From: Rhabdornis inornatus
Lineage: Eukaryota; Chordata; Aves; Passeriformes; Rhabdornithidae
DNA length: 64,000 nucleotides
Reading direction: 5' to 3'
Assembly: GCA_013397075.1 (NCBI GenBank)
Contig: VWZS01004484.1
Span: 620,001-684,000 of the forward strand
Shown here piece after piece: positions 27,001-40,100 of the stretch (positions are counted from its first letter, which is position 1; every line of letters starts with the position of its first letter). Made by a program: the position numbers and the translations under genes. The notes beneath the pieces were generated by a model. It was not told the origin of the DNA and searched no databases. It worked only from the letters and a program-made list of their open reading frames with translations.

Positions 27001-27360
27001 ACAAAATAGGAACCTATGAGGTAAATCCATTCTTCTAACAAAATTTTTAGTTTGTGACTGCAGTGCATGTGTTTTATTAAAGCCTGAACCAAATTCCAAG
27101 CCATGACACACGATCAGTAGCTCCACAGAGAGTACTTTACAGATCGTACACAAGCAAACCAAGAGCAAAGCAAATTAGATCACTTGAGCCTAGGATTTGT
27201 GTTTAATCTTCACACAAAGAGTTAATTTCTGCCTTCATTTGTTCCAGCTCAAAAGAAACAGTCTGGTATAACATGGTACCTTCTTTTCACAGTTAAAAAC
27301 TGCAAAGGAATTTAGCTGAATATGGGATATAGATGAACACTACCACGTTGCTTTTCTGAT

Positions 27361-27374
27361 ATTGCCATGGCAAC
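27361..27374. promoter_or_regulatory. RFX (X-box)-like palindrome
   Basis: ATTGCCATGGCAAC matches the RFX consensus GTTGCCATGGCAAC at 13 of 14 positions. It lies about 5.1 kb downstream of the B3GALT2 stop, in CDC73 intron 10. Function is inferred from the motif only. Confidence 0.5.
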
Positions 27375-27571
27375 AGTTACAAGAGCTCTCTTAAGCATTT
27401 AAATCTGACAGTTTTCCTGATAACACTAACTGAATGATAGTAATGATGCATTTTGGTTCATGAGCTAACTGCTCTATAACCACAGGGTACGAAGCGTTCC
27501 CTTCACTTTTCTCAAGACTGTGCTTTTGGTCAAAATGTTCTGACCAAGACAGTAACCTGGAATTACCACTC

Positions 27572-27594
27572 AAAAAAAAAAAAAAAAAAAAAAA
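27572..27594. repeat. A homopolymer (23 nt)
   Basis: An uninterrupted run of A. The sequence before it shows no polyadenylation signal or recognisable gene, so it is more likely a simple repeat than a retrocopy tail. Confidence 0.95.
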
Positions 27595-30572
27595 CAGTCC
27601 CTCCAGCTCAGGGAGAACTCATGGCTTAAAGCTTTATGTACTCTCAAAGGTTTCCATTTGAATGCTTAAGTTGTGCAGCGTTCAAAGGTGGAGAAGTCAA
27701 GACTGCTAAAATCTTTGATGGGATTTTTCTCAAAGGGCTTTCATTCGCCTGGGAAAGCTAGAGGGAAAAAAACACTTTCTGAAGGGCGGATTGAATTGTT
27801 GCTGACCTTCAAGATGTCATTTGCTCAAGAAAAGAGGAGGAAGAAACTGGCATTTTTATACAATCTTGATCAGTTTGTAACCAATATACACTTTTTTAAA
27901 TAACAAACCAATGCAAGCTGTTCTACCTCAGTGCAGGTCAAAGTGCACTGAGGAATACACAGTGTGCTCTGAGGACAAGGGCATCACAGCAACGCCTCCA
28001 CCTTCTAATAGCCCATTTAGCTTTAGCTAATAATAAGTGGCATTTCAACTGTTTAATAGGAATATTCTGTGAACCACTCACTCTGATCTCCCAGATGCTC
28101 AGTGTGGGCATAATGGAGAAGTCTCTTTACCTCATTACAAAGTGAAGTGTGTGAAACATGTTTGTCATCCTAACATTTTAAGGATACCAGCTTTGATAAT
28201 GTCGTGCAATATATTCAACTAAAAAATACTAAGATACTGAAAACTGTGTGAAATCTTTAAAAATTTCCCACGATGACGAAAATTCAGATTTCAGAAAAAA
28301 AAGTCATGTCTGCAAGCATCTAAGAGAGGAATCTTTTCAACAGAAGAAAGTCTTCAAAAGGTAAAGTATTCCCAGTCCTTTTGCTGTTAACACTTTTTAA
28401 AGTTTTATATTAAATTAAAAATTTAAAACATCCATGCCATCCTAAAACCACCAAATCCCTCCACACTCTTGAAAAACCACAACTCCACCACATCTTTTCT
28501 TCTGGAAAGGCCAAGTATTCCCACATCTCAGTCAGGCTCAAAGTTTAAAATGAGAAAAAACCAACTGCCACAAGAAATCTTTGTTAATAAAATACCAGAC
28601 AAGACACAGAAGGAAACTAAAACCTTCTTCACTGCCTTTCCTAAATATTTAACATACCCTGCATTTAAACAAGCTGAGGCCTAAGAACTATTTTGAGAAT
28701 AAGAATAGCCTTCAATCTTGCAGGTTTCATTCAGGATTTGTGTCACTGTCATCACTTTCAAAAGAAGCATCAATTTACGTCACATTTTAAACCTGTTTTG
28801 CTCTGACATACAGGTTGATACAAGATGACAAATCAAAAAAAGAAACACTGGAAAGTACCATCTGTGACTCAGTCAAAAATTTAGTGCTGCTACTTCATGC
28901 AAATGCCAGTCCTTTTATAGGCATTCTTCCAAAGTCCACCTAGACACCGATTTTTGCTGCCATAAAAATTCAACTCGATTAGCCAGCCTTCTGAATGAAG
29001 AGAACCAATTTCCCATTGTATCATCTTTAACTAATCTAAAATATTGTATTTTATTGACTGGTTTTTAGTGCAGAAAAGGATAACATTTTTATGGCCCAAA
29101 AATGTAAAGAAATAAGACAATTCAGAGGTAATCTTAATGTTACTCAAGACTCTAAAATAAAGGTAAATAACTCATATATACCTGAGGGAACAACTAACAC
29201 CTCTATTGCTCAGAAAGCAAATTAGAAAGCTTATGCTGTACCCACAGTGAGGCATATCAAAGGAGAAAAGGAAAAACCAACCAAAATCCAGCACATCCTC
29301 ATAAATCACATTGTTCATATACAGATGTACCTTCAACAGTAAAGTATCTTCAATAATACCTTTATTTATGTCATGACAAAATTCTGTCTTCCAAATCTGA
29401 AATTATTTTTAAAACTTGATGCATCAGTTTGCTTTTATTATTTGATCAAATTTTACATGATTGAACTATTTTGGATGTTATCCACATTAATTGAAAAACC
29501 TAATCTTTTCCCTGAATTCTCAAAATGGTAAAAAAAAATTAGGGCAACAATGATAAATAATCACAATTCTTTTACTTTACAAAAATTACAAGCTATCCAG
29601 CTGTGAATTATACCCTTTTTAAAAAGCAGGCAAATCTTTTTGCTACGTCCATCAAAGGTATGATTTTTTTCTAACTAAAATTCAGTTGAGAAATGGATGC
29701 TGCAAACAACTTCAGATATCCAGCTTTCATTAATGTTAATAAAGGAATGACAGCCCTGTGACAATAATTTGGAGGCTCTAAGCCTGAATGAAATATAATG
29801 CTGTCCTAGTCACTAAGAAATGCACTGCCTGGATCCCTCAAACTTTTAATTTTTTTTTTCCCTTCCACCATTTCCATATTTTCTACCAGTAGAAGTTAAG
29901 CAGTTTGAATGATTTATTGTCCAAATTTCATGCTAGCAGAGTGGAATGGAAAAACTAGGATAAACTACATAATGACATTTCTTCCCTACCCATCCTCCTA
30001 TTCATTAAAAAAAAAATTACACCCATGAGCACACTTTTGTTAAGTATCATCTTCTGCACACATTCCATAAATTGAGAGGTTTATGAAACACTATTTTTGT
30101 TTTGCCTGTAAGACTCCCTATGACAACCAGTCAAGTATTAATGTTTTACCTTTTCCAATTCTGTAAGAAAAAAACCACCTATGAATCTTGTATTATTTTT
30201 TTTTTCCATGGTAAAATATTTTACATGGAATAGAGTGTTTTTCTCCCCATTTCTTATCAAAATACTCTCCTGGACTTACGAGTATTAGCACGTGAAGCAC
30301 TAACATAGTCCTCAAATTCATCAGACCCTGATTTACTCATAGAGCAGATAAATCATAGCATATTCATGACAAAACAGATGATCAGGAGCATTAAGTGTTG
30401 TTTGTTTGTTTTTTCTCACAACAATGGAATTGCAGCAAGCAGTCCATGCTGACATATCCTGGCTAGGACATAGCAAAGTTCTTCTGCTCCAGTTCCAAGT
30501 GCAGCCATGTCAGGACATACAATTACGATCCAGTTTAAATTTAACATAAGTTGCAGTTGGGCAATACTCACG

Positions 30573-31163
30573 CTCTGAAAGGATGGACACTTCTTCACAG
30601 GTTGTCTGGGCAACCTGTTCCAGTGCCCCACCACCCTCACAGGAAAGAATTTCTTCCTGACATTTAATTTAAATCTCCCCTCTTAGTTTAAACTGTTCTC
30701 CTTTGTCCTGTCACTATGTGCCCTTGTCAAAAGACATTCTCCCTGTTTTCTACAAAGCCTCTTCGAGGAAGGCTGCAATGGGGCTGAACAGCCCCAGCTC
30801 CCACCTGTGCTTGGAGCAGAGGAGCTCCAGCCCCACAAGCACCTTCTAACTGCTCTAACCCCCATGTCTGTCGTGGGCTGAGGATTCCAGAGCTGGGTGC
30901 AGCACTGCAGGTGGGGTCTCACGGGGGAACAATCCCCTCCCTTGACCTTTGATGCAGCCCAGGATTCAGTTCACCTTCTGGGCTGTGAGTGCACACTGTT
31001 GGTTCATGTCCAGCTTTCCATCCACCAGAACCCCAAGTCCTTCCATGCAGTCCTTCTCCCAGTCTGTGCTCATCCCAGTCTGTCACTGCCCTAACCCATG
31101 TGCAGCACCTTTTGCACTTTTTTGAAGGGCTTTGTTGAATCTCATCAGGTTCACATGGGCCTT
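30573..31163 (-). mobile_element. CR1 LINE fragment, 5'-truncated and decayed
   Basis: The plus strand shows the antisense of the chicken-type CR1 3' region, including TCTGGGCAACCTGTTCCAGT, AGGTGGGGTCTCAC, TTTGATGCAGCCCAGGAT and TTGTTGAATCTCATCAGGTT. On the minus strand, remnants of the C-terminal reverse-transcriptase ORF read RPHLQCCTQLWNPQ, TRAHSDRTKENSLN and VVGHWNRLPRQP, with stops and indels between them. The usual CR1 3' end with ATTCTATGAT repeats is missing at the low-coordinate end, so both ends are lost. Not functional. Confidence 0.92.
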
Positions 31164-31446
31164 CACACTCTTCATCATATTCAGTTGTTTAACCCAAGGT
31201 GCTGGACAATTTCCATTTTTTTTGGTGACACTTGAAGACTTGGGCAAAAATAGCTTTACATATTTGCTGAACGTATTTCACACTGGCTTTGTCAGTTACT
31301 TCAAGTGAAAAATTATGACAATGAGATGTGTTGCCATAGAAAAAAAAAGGCTGCCTCCCACCACAGCCAACTAAAACATTTGGCATTTTGTTTGTTTCAA
31401 TGGCCAATACAGATAAGAATGTGTTTGTCCCTGGATTTAGGGAAGT

Positions 31447-31463
31447 AAAAAAAAAAAAAAAAA
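31447..31463. repeat. A homopolymer
   Basis: A run of about 17 A with no recognisable element attached. Confidence 0.85.
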
Positions 31464-33300
31464 GATAATTATTTTTTCCAACTGTCAATAAGGCTTTCTT
31501 TTCTTGTCATCCCATTTCCCTTTTACAACTACCTCTTCACAGGTAGAGGTTTTCTCAAGCTGTCAGAGATATGTTGTAACCCACTAGAAGTGAGTCTTTG
31601 CAAGATGCAATATGAAAAACTAAGTATTTTCTATACAAACCCTGTAACAATTTCCCTCCTCACCCAAACACCTCAAAAACACATTAAACATTCACTCTCA
31701 GAGAAATTTCTATACTAGTCCTTTTAAACAAGTGAACACTAACTCCCTAAAAAACAATTCCTCATGACTCAGAGATGACACAAACCTGTCTGTTTCTAAT
31801 AAATACCAAACTACAGTTTCTGAATTTTCAATACAACATTTTCAAAGCTTACTAGTATGTTTTAGTCCTTTAGAGAACTGATCATACATTGCAGACCAAC
31901 TCTTTACTGAAGTAGCATCAGATGATACTAGACCAAATCAAAATTACTTGTTTCAAAGAAAACCAGTAAGTATAAATAAATATTGATTAGGACCTGTTAT
32001 TACTAATACTCCCTGTAAAATTTAACAAACAAGTCACAGAAAAACTACCAAAGTTTCCCCATTAACTGAAAAATATAAGGGCAGAAGACAGAAATTCACC
32101 TACATAGATTCAGCTATAGGGATGTTGTAATCTAGGACTGTACCATCCTCCACACAGGCAGAATGGGAGAAGAAATTATCAGTACATTCATTCTGCTGCT
32201 GCTAACTGAAAAATATTTTTTAAACCTGGTAGAAATCCTTTAGAATAATGGACAGTAATTACAAACTTTGTAAGTTGTAACACTTCAGTAAGTATTACAC
32301 AGTACATCTCTTTCTATCAAACAAGGAGATAAAAGATGCAAAAGCCACAGAATCATACTCAGGGGAAATACACAGCCAGGACAAGCACTTAAAAGAGAAA
32401 ATATTCTGCCCTAAGGAGCCTATGTAAGTAAATAAGTGGACAAATTTTAAGTGGTAGACTTCAATTCATCAGTTTAAGTACTGGAAATGAGTGCTTTTTC
32501 TTGTGTAATGACAATTGAAGTAAAGTGTGAAAGCACTGAGTATGCCCAAAAATAAACAGTCTATTAAGCATCCACAGCAATTTAATTTCCTATTCCTTTC
32601 TCAACTTAAACATCCCAAACATAAAACTGAAAGCAAAACAAATTACCCTTGTGCTTGCCAACCAAAATAAAGCCAAAAGTTAAAAATACCTTTACAATTT
32701 TTAACTCTCTCTATATGTACATATATACACACAGAACAAGGGCATTAAGAAAAACTTTAAAGGTACTGAATTTACTGCTGGATGTCCATGAGATTCAGAG
32801 GATCCTGAACCATGCATTGTGGAAAACATGCAGGCTTTGCAGGTTAGTTAATAAATACTATTGGGGCTCTGTATAATCCAGCCATTACTGCCTGGAGTGA
32901 AAAGCAGCAATTGAATTTTATTTGTGGCTCTGGTACAGATCAAATCTGTAATCCCATGTAAGCTACACACAGCACTAGGAAATGGGACCTCAGCAAGCAG
33001 AGGAGCAGGAATTATAGATGACAGTCTGGGAAAGCTGCTCCCAAACTTAATGGACGAACAAAGATCTGAAGGTTTATCAAGATTCAAGGAAAGGTAAGAA
33101 GTCAAAACATATTAATTTAAATGCACTGAATTCTCATGTGAGTTTTCCAATGCAGAAGTAAATTGGCCTTCACTCACTGTAAACCAAGGAAATTAAACTA
33201 TACATACAGCTCCCTAAGTTAATTTTATTCCTAAAGACATCACCAGCCAATGGCAATTTAATGCATTATAACTTATGAATGTTGATGTTGAACACTTTGG

Positions 33301-33320
33301 TAATTTGCTTTAATTTGCTT
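33301..33320. repeat. 10-bp perfect tandem duplication
   Basis: TAATTTGCTT occurs twice in a row. Each copy holds a TAAT homeodomain-type core. Confidence 0.9.
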
Positions 33321-34395
33321 GAGTGCCTTGATCTAGATATAGCCTTAAGGAATACCTGTATATTGCCATTTTAGATTGCATCATCCATTGTATTAAGGAG
33401 AAAAGGTTATTTGTGAATGGCAGAACTATGAAGTTCTTGCTTTAACAGGAAAACACGACAAGTATTGAAGACTCTTAACTTCCTAATGACTCCCAGCCAT
33501 GCTCAGATGGAAACAGCTTCACCCTGGAAAGTCCTGATGTGTTTCATTACAAATGAAATATGAATTAAGATTTTAACCCATTTAAACAAATCCTGCTTTG
33601 GGGAGCTCAGGAGCTATAACAGAAATCTGGAAAGAAGTTCCACAAGGTCTTCAAGTCCCTGAAGGGCACTGACTGGCAGAGACACCAATGCTACCATGGC
33701 AGAAGAACCATGGTCATGTTTCAGACACAGGGAGGCATTTTTCACCCCAAATTTTTACACAACTATTTTTTTTTTATCATCTTTTGTGTGAGCAAACTCC
33801 AGAAACCTGAGTTTCTCCTACAGCAGCTTGGGGCTGCTTTGCCCTGCAGCCAGGGCTTTACCAACAGAAAAGAAAAATGTTAGAATATTAAGCAAAAGAA
33901 CTGAAAATTTAACTAAGTAAAATGAACCAAGATATAAATAATGTAGGAAAGTTCTGAGTTTCAAACATTTAAAAGTGAAAAACAAAGAAGTAAAAAGCAA
34001 ATAAAATTCACAGTAACACCTAAATTTACCCTGAAGCGTAACAGATTCATTACAAATCAGTGCTGGAGTAAATGAACTACTAATACACAAACCCAGAATA
34101 CATCTTTATTTTTCCATCAAGATAATGTCAAAGAGCACATGAAATGTATTACAGAAAGTTATAAATGCCTTTCTGCAATTTAACTAGAAGCAAAACATTC
34201 CCTCCCTCCACCATTATCTTCAGACTTGCCAGAGAAGCTCATGCTACTTCCTTCACCCCTGAGAAAATAAAACATCTGCCCACCCCATCAGCTTTTAATC
34301 TTCTTATGGACAGAATTAATTTAGCTTCCTTCTGGGGAATATGATGGGAGAGGAAACTGGCCAAGCCTATTTGAGCCAAAGTCAGTCTTTTGTTT

Positions 34396-34438
34396 AAAGG
34401 AGAAAAAAGAAAAAGAGAGGGGAGGAAGGGGGAAAAAA
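34396..34438. repeat. 43-nt pure purine tract
   Basis: The plus strand holds only A and G from 34396 to 34438, including GAGAGGGGAGGAAGGGGG. Such mirror-like purine/pyrimidine tracts can form triplex DNA. On the CDC73 strand it is a long pyrimidine tract. Confidence 0.9.
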
Positions 34439-36736
34439 CCATAAGCTGTGAACACTCTTTAGTTGTGCCACATTTATTAAGTATCAATACATTTCTATGC
34501 ATTTTACCATAGTTTAAATATGACTTCACTAAAGAAACATCACTTTACTGAACATATGGCAGAAACTCCCTGAAGCATGCCAAAGACTAAATGTCAGGTT
34601 AATCAATCACTTCCATTCCACTTAGCAGAGGCATCAGAAAAAGTTACATTATTTCCTTAAAGGTATGATTTTTATTCATAACTGAGAACTTTCACAAATA
34701 TTAGTATACTAGTAACACTATCCTAGTGTTTAACTTTAATCCATTCTGGATCTTAACCTGGAGGATGTTGAGTACTTATTACCTTTTATATTCTGTTTCT
34801 CTCAGCTCCATATAAAGGAGTAATAAAATAATGGTTGAAAATATTTTCTGTGTACTGCAAATTTCCATCTATAAAATGTTCCCTGCATATGGATTACTGT
34901 TATGGTACTCATTCTTTAAAATTATCTAATACCCACATTCGTATTTGAAAGGATTACAATTTACAGTGTTTGGTATTACAAGCCAAGTGCAGGCAGCTTT
35001 CCAGAGAAGAAAATAAAAGGACATTAAGAGTCTTGCTGAGCCCTGCCAGGGGAAGGAATATAAGAGACATATTGAATCTGTGGTTTTGTTGTGCAGTACA
35101 ATAACACACACATGCAAGCTACCCATATTAAATATTTAGCTCACCTTAGGTGAGCAAACTGCCTGATTAGACACTTTCATTATTCTGAATGGCAGCTGTA
35201 ACAAACCAGCAAACACAGTTTTCAAAATATTTCAGCTATGAACAAGGAAGTTAATTTACTTATTAAAACTTCACCTTTGAAATCTGAGCCAGCCATAAAC
35301 CTACCCTTTAAAAATCAGATGTACCACTCAGGCAGTCCAGCATTCCTTTAGATTTTAATTTCTAAGACAGCATTAAAATCCATTTAGGATTTTAATATGT
35401 ATTTTACCACTTTAGTCTGCATTTCACCTGCTGTTCATGTCCAGATATTTTTGGAAGATTTTTCTTGACATTATTTTCCAGACAATTATACATGTGAAAG
35501 CTACTATAAAAATCATTGTTTGCTACAGCATACAACATCACCCTAAAACAGAATGGCTTTTATAGACCCATATGAGGTAGCTGCACATGTTCTGTATATT
35601 ATAATATCTTCTATATTATTAGCTACAAAATATTTGTCTTAAGGCATTATAAAGCCCTCTCTATCCACAGGTCTTTTGTTTTAGTTAGCAATCATGATAA
35701 CCTGCCTGATTAGTTGTGCTTTATCTGCTTTAATGATGACTGTATTCCATTTTTGTTTCAGTTATATGTAAATCTGTTTGCCTGATTCCCACCAGAGGTA
35801 ACTGGGAAGTAGGGCTGATGAACAGTGCCGCATAATGCATCCTCAAGTCTCCTGTGCTAAAGCAAAAGCAGAGTTGGCTTTTTCCCCACCTCAGGAAACA
35901 GAGCTCTTCTCAGTCTACGTGAGTAACACTCCCTCCCTTGTCCCACAGTATGGTTTGAAACTACTTCCCAATTTCAATAAAACCTGGAGAAAGTTATTGC
36001 CTTTGTCAACTTTCATGAAAATTGCTGGCCAGGGAAATTAAATCCTCAAATTACTGCTCCTAGGGAGTGAAAGGCAGGCAGTGCTTTTTCTGTGTCTCCT
36101 CAAAACGGCAGCACCAAGCCACCCAAAATCACACATCTGTAACTCAATAGCTGCACTTCTCTCCAGGCCAAAGGAGGGCATGAGGAAACACCCACCTCAC
36201 TTCGAGGAAGAGGCTCAGGCAATTTAAGAGACAAAACCCGTTATTTATATGAAGAAACCTAGAATTTTTAGCAATATTCTAAATTAAAAGTACTATGAAT
36301 TTACAGCCAGTAGACTGACAGTTAACTACAAGCAAACTTATCACATCACTATGTCACTTTGCTTAGTCACACCACGTTTTCCTTCGCACATGAACTGAAT
36401 TTTAAAAGCGTATCTGTTGCTCATGCACAAAACCTACTCATATATCTTTATGGAGAGACAGAAAGGAAGAGATTTAAATTCCAAAAATACATCCTAAGTT
36501 TCTTAAAGCAGCAAACCAGCTGAATAGTTGGACTTCCTGAACCTTAATGTGCTAAATGCAATGGAAATATAAGATGAAATAAAAACTTTGATGAAACAAA
36601 ATGCTTTGTTAATATTCATGCTGTATAAAGTCTAACCAACAGTTTTATAGGTGTGAGAAACAAGTTAGTGGGACTTGGCTATTGCAAAGTATGATACGAA
36701 TTGATATTATAATGTAAATATTAAGATAATAATATA

Positions 36737-37169
36737 TGTTATAAAGTGGTGAATGTTGTTACAATAGCCTAGTTGTGAAATTGGTTTTCACAAGAGTAGT
36801 ATGGTCTCATGTGTTGTAATGTGGGTTTATGAGTTTGCATTGGACAGACTGTTGCTAGCCAAACTTTTAAGACACAACCCAAAAGGAGTAGAACTTCATC
36901 CAGTGAGGACCCTGATAACCACAGTGACAAAACTACGTCGGTGCCAAAAATAGTGACATGGGGCGGGACTATGTAAAACCAAAACTAATTATGCATAAAG
37001 CTGATGCAGTATCAGGGGTATAAAAGGTGAAGCTGCCATTTTGTGCATGAGCCTCTGCCATTTTGCCACACTCCCAGTGCTGTCCCCTTTTGCTTCGCTG
37101 ATATTTTTTTTTGTTCTCAGTCAAACTTCTGTAACTCATTCCCACTTAGGGTCTGGGTCATTTATAACA
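36737..37169 (+). mobile_element. Solo LTR of an endogenous retrovirus (433 bp, TG...CA)
   Basis: The segment starts TGTTATAAA and ends TTTATAACA, a perfect 9-bp inverted terminal repeat with the TG/CA ends typical of LTRs. A GC box (GGGGCGGGAC, 36959-36968) and a TATA box (TATAAAA, 37019-37025) sit in the U3-like part, which fixes the plus orientation. The roughly 145 nt after the TATA box would be R and U5. No AATAAA lies after the TATA box. No primer-binding site, internal region or second LTR adjoins, so it is a solo copy. A clear target-site duplication is not visible: only ATA is shared by the flanks. The family is not recognised. Confidence 0.75.
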
Positions 37170-40100
37170 ATAGGCCAGCTAATTAAATGATGTAGTTGTA
37201 AAAAATGCAGTTGTTCTCAAAGTTATTTATAAATTCCTTTCAATTTACCAACTGCCTTAGATAAATTTGACATTTTCAGTACATTGGGACAAACCTTCAT
37301 TATTTAAAATAGTTAAGTACTGCAGATGCATAGATGCAAGATTAGCCTTTCACATTTTAAAAGAAAATCAAAATGTTTGTCTCTCAAAGAAATATGCATT
37401 CAGGCTACACATTTACTGATTCATAAAGGTAAGGAACCAGATTTTTTTTTACCAGATGACCTTCCCCAGTGGTAAATTTTAAGCCCCATTTGCATGAGGT
37501 GTTACTTAGAAAAATCCCAAACCAAAAATCTCCAGAAAATCCCACAAGCCTTTTGGGAACAAAGAGGGGCAGCAGAAAAAGTGGTGAATGAGAATTAAAC
37601 CAGCCAAAGCAACATTCAGTGCCTGCCTACATGCACTTGCATATACACACATCTCCCCTTAACTCCCTCAGCTCAGCTGAGTTTGAGATGAATAAAGAGC
37701 CATGACCCACCCTTGCAGCAGCAGTGATGCAAGTGGTGTCAGCAGTAGCATATTGCTCAGTGCAAACACCAATCCAGCTCCAGATGGCAGCTCAGCAGCC
37801 TGCAGTCACAGGTATATTCCAGGAGGAATGAGCAGCACTGCCCAAATGCCAGGTGAGTGAGCTGTAACTAATGCACAGTTCATTATATGGCCTTTACAGC
37901 CACTCACCCAACAGCAAAGCCTGTGCTGAACAGACTCTTACCCAGAACCAGCAGGAGCAAACCTGAGTAAATCAGGACTTTGCCTACAGACATCCTAAAG
38001 GTAAGGATGCTGATTCAACAGCAACAGTATGACTGCATAAAAGACACAGGCAGATTAACACCTGGATTTAGATGGAACACTAAAATCTAACAAATTTCAA
38101 GACCTAAATATAGTCACTCTTAATTAATTACCTTCTTAAATGGTGCAAGAAGGAAGTGCCAAAAAAGCTTAAAAATACGTCCTATTTTGCTGTTCTAACT
38201 GGATCTTCTCATTAGTTATGTTGCACTAGCTGCAAATAGTGCCCAACGACATCACTTTATAATCCATCCCCCAAAAGACTAAAAAGTTGCTCTTGCCTCA
38301 GCATTTCATCAACATCTGCCTCTAAAGCTTTGTCTCAATTCTGAGTTCTGCAGGTTCAACGTGCTTTGAAAAGACCATCTTTGCCTTATATGTTCTAATT
38401 GAAGAACACCTACCCATGCCACATTGCTGTAATAACTGTGTACCTGTCAACAAAATCTGCCACATTGAGATACCCTCTGGTATCACACACTCCCAGCCAA
38501 ATACTGAAATAATTCAACAGAAGGGGAAAAAAAACTCAACCGAACAACAAAATAAACCCACAGCTGCAAGAAAAAGGAAAGGAAATGGGCCTTTGAAAGA
38601 TAACCACCAGAACAAAGTCCACAAACTGAAACAACAGTCCTCAAGTGTGTTCAAAGAGGGCAACAATAAGGACTAAGCACAGAATTTATAAAAATAATTA
38701 TGAACTAATCATAAAGGAGCGTGTGCTCTGGCTTAACTAAGCAGTAGTAAAGGCATGAGTGAGATGTACATGAGCCTGTGCTCTGAGGCAGTTCCTATGG
38801 ATATTGCTAAGGTAACAAGCTATCCTACTTTCCAAGCTCAGAAGAAGGTATGACTATGATACTAAGTTAAATATAAGCAAGTATTCCATGCAGAAAAAGC
38901 AGAAAACTTGTTTCTACAAAAAATGAATTCTACCTTACTCTATTACGAGCAAACGACTAAGTAGTAAAGTGTCACAGGGCCTCATGACAATGGTATAATC
39001 TCAAAAACTGACCAGGGAAGGAAATCTTGACTCAGTTCTCACATCAGCTACACAAATTACTCAGATGATCATTAAATTCTTTAACTGTAATTTTGATAGA
39101 GTTGCTGTATCATGAATTGCACAGTGTGCTAGCAACCTTCAAAACTCCGTTAAAACTCTAATTCCAAGACACAGGAATGGCTACCCATAACCTGCAGAGA
39201 GAAGAAGGTATGTTAAAGTGAATTATTTTTTGATCCCTCATCTGACACATGTTCATTTCTGCTAGGTCTGCAAGACCTTTACACCACCTTCAGTAGTTGT
39301 GAATAAATTACAACCCTACATAACAGCAGAGTTGTTCTTTCCCCAGAACTGTCAGGTGAAGATGCAGCTGTTAGACACCGATTAGATGTTTGGAGATAAT
39401 TTGTAGAGGGAAAGGTGTTGACCCAGATGTTTGAAATAAGCTTGTGCAATGCACAATGTCTGATTGTTCAGAACTATCAGTACAGAATATAAAAATCTGC
39501 AACTCAGGTTCACCTGGTATCACTGAGCAACACCCTACAAAACTTTAATTACACACAAACCCAAAGACCTGAGAAACACAAATGAATCTAAACAGAATCC
39601 TGTACAGGACTCAAGTAAAGGTGAACATCCAATCCAAAGAACACAAATGAAGTGTCCTAGGCAGTTTTATTTGGGGCTATGTTTCCAAATGAGAGTGACT
39701 GCTGAAACATTCATAAGGGATCCCAGTCCTAGTGCGCAGTGTGGATGGCAGATGAGTTTCTCAGGGGATACCCCTAGGGCTGGCAAACACACTCCTGTCA
39801 TGCAGCTTAGGATCAAGACAGGTCTAGGAGATCATCTCAGAACTCATACCAAGCATGTCTGAGGCTCTCAAGCCCTTTTAAGTAAAGCTTCCTGGATGTC
39901 TAAAGCTCTAATTGAATGTATACTCAGAAATGCTTTGGGTTCTCATATTTGGCACTCCTCCATCCAAACCTCTCAAGGACCTGCCAGCCCTGCCATGAGC
40001 ACACTGAGCACTGACACAGTTGAGTTTTACACAGCAGTGACTCCAGGCACGCTCATGCGGGGGCAAAGCTCCTGGGCTCCAGGTCTTGCTCCCTCTTGTT

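Larger units (their letters stand above)
22261..30572. other. B3GALT2 3' flank/3' UTR and CDC73 intron 10: no further gene recognised
   Basis: The start of this stretch probably includes the B3GALT2 3' UTR, whose end is uncertain. A GC-elevated segment at about 24.1-24.75 kb ends close to an AATAAA at 24769, and another lies at 26.5-26.83 kb. Neither resembles a family I know. Other elements are a 19-bp tandem duplication at 24008, an RFX-like palindrome at 27361 and an A homopolymer at 27572. Confidence 0.7.
31164..36736. other. CDC73 intron 10, middle part: no gene recognised
   Basis: AT-rich sequence between the CR1 fragment and the solo LTR. It contains a 10-bp tandem duplication (33301-33320) and a 43-nt purine-only tract (34396-34438). 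The stretches around 33.2-33.4 kb and 35.1-35.8 kb are rich in TAAT/ATTA homeodomain-type cores and could be conserved non-coding elements, but this cannot be judged from one sequence. Confidence 0.7.

Noticed and set aside
27572..27594. Possible retrocopy tail
   Set aside because: A bare A run without an upstream polyadenylation signal, gene-like sequence or target-site duplication.
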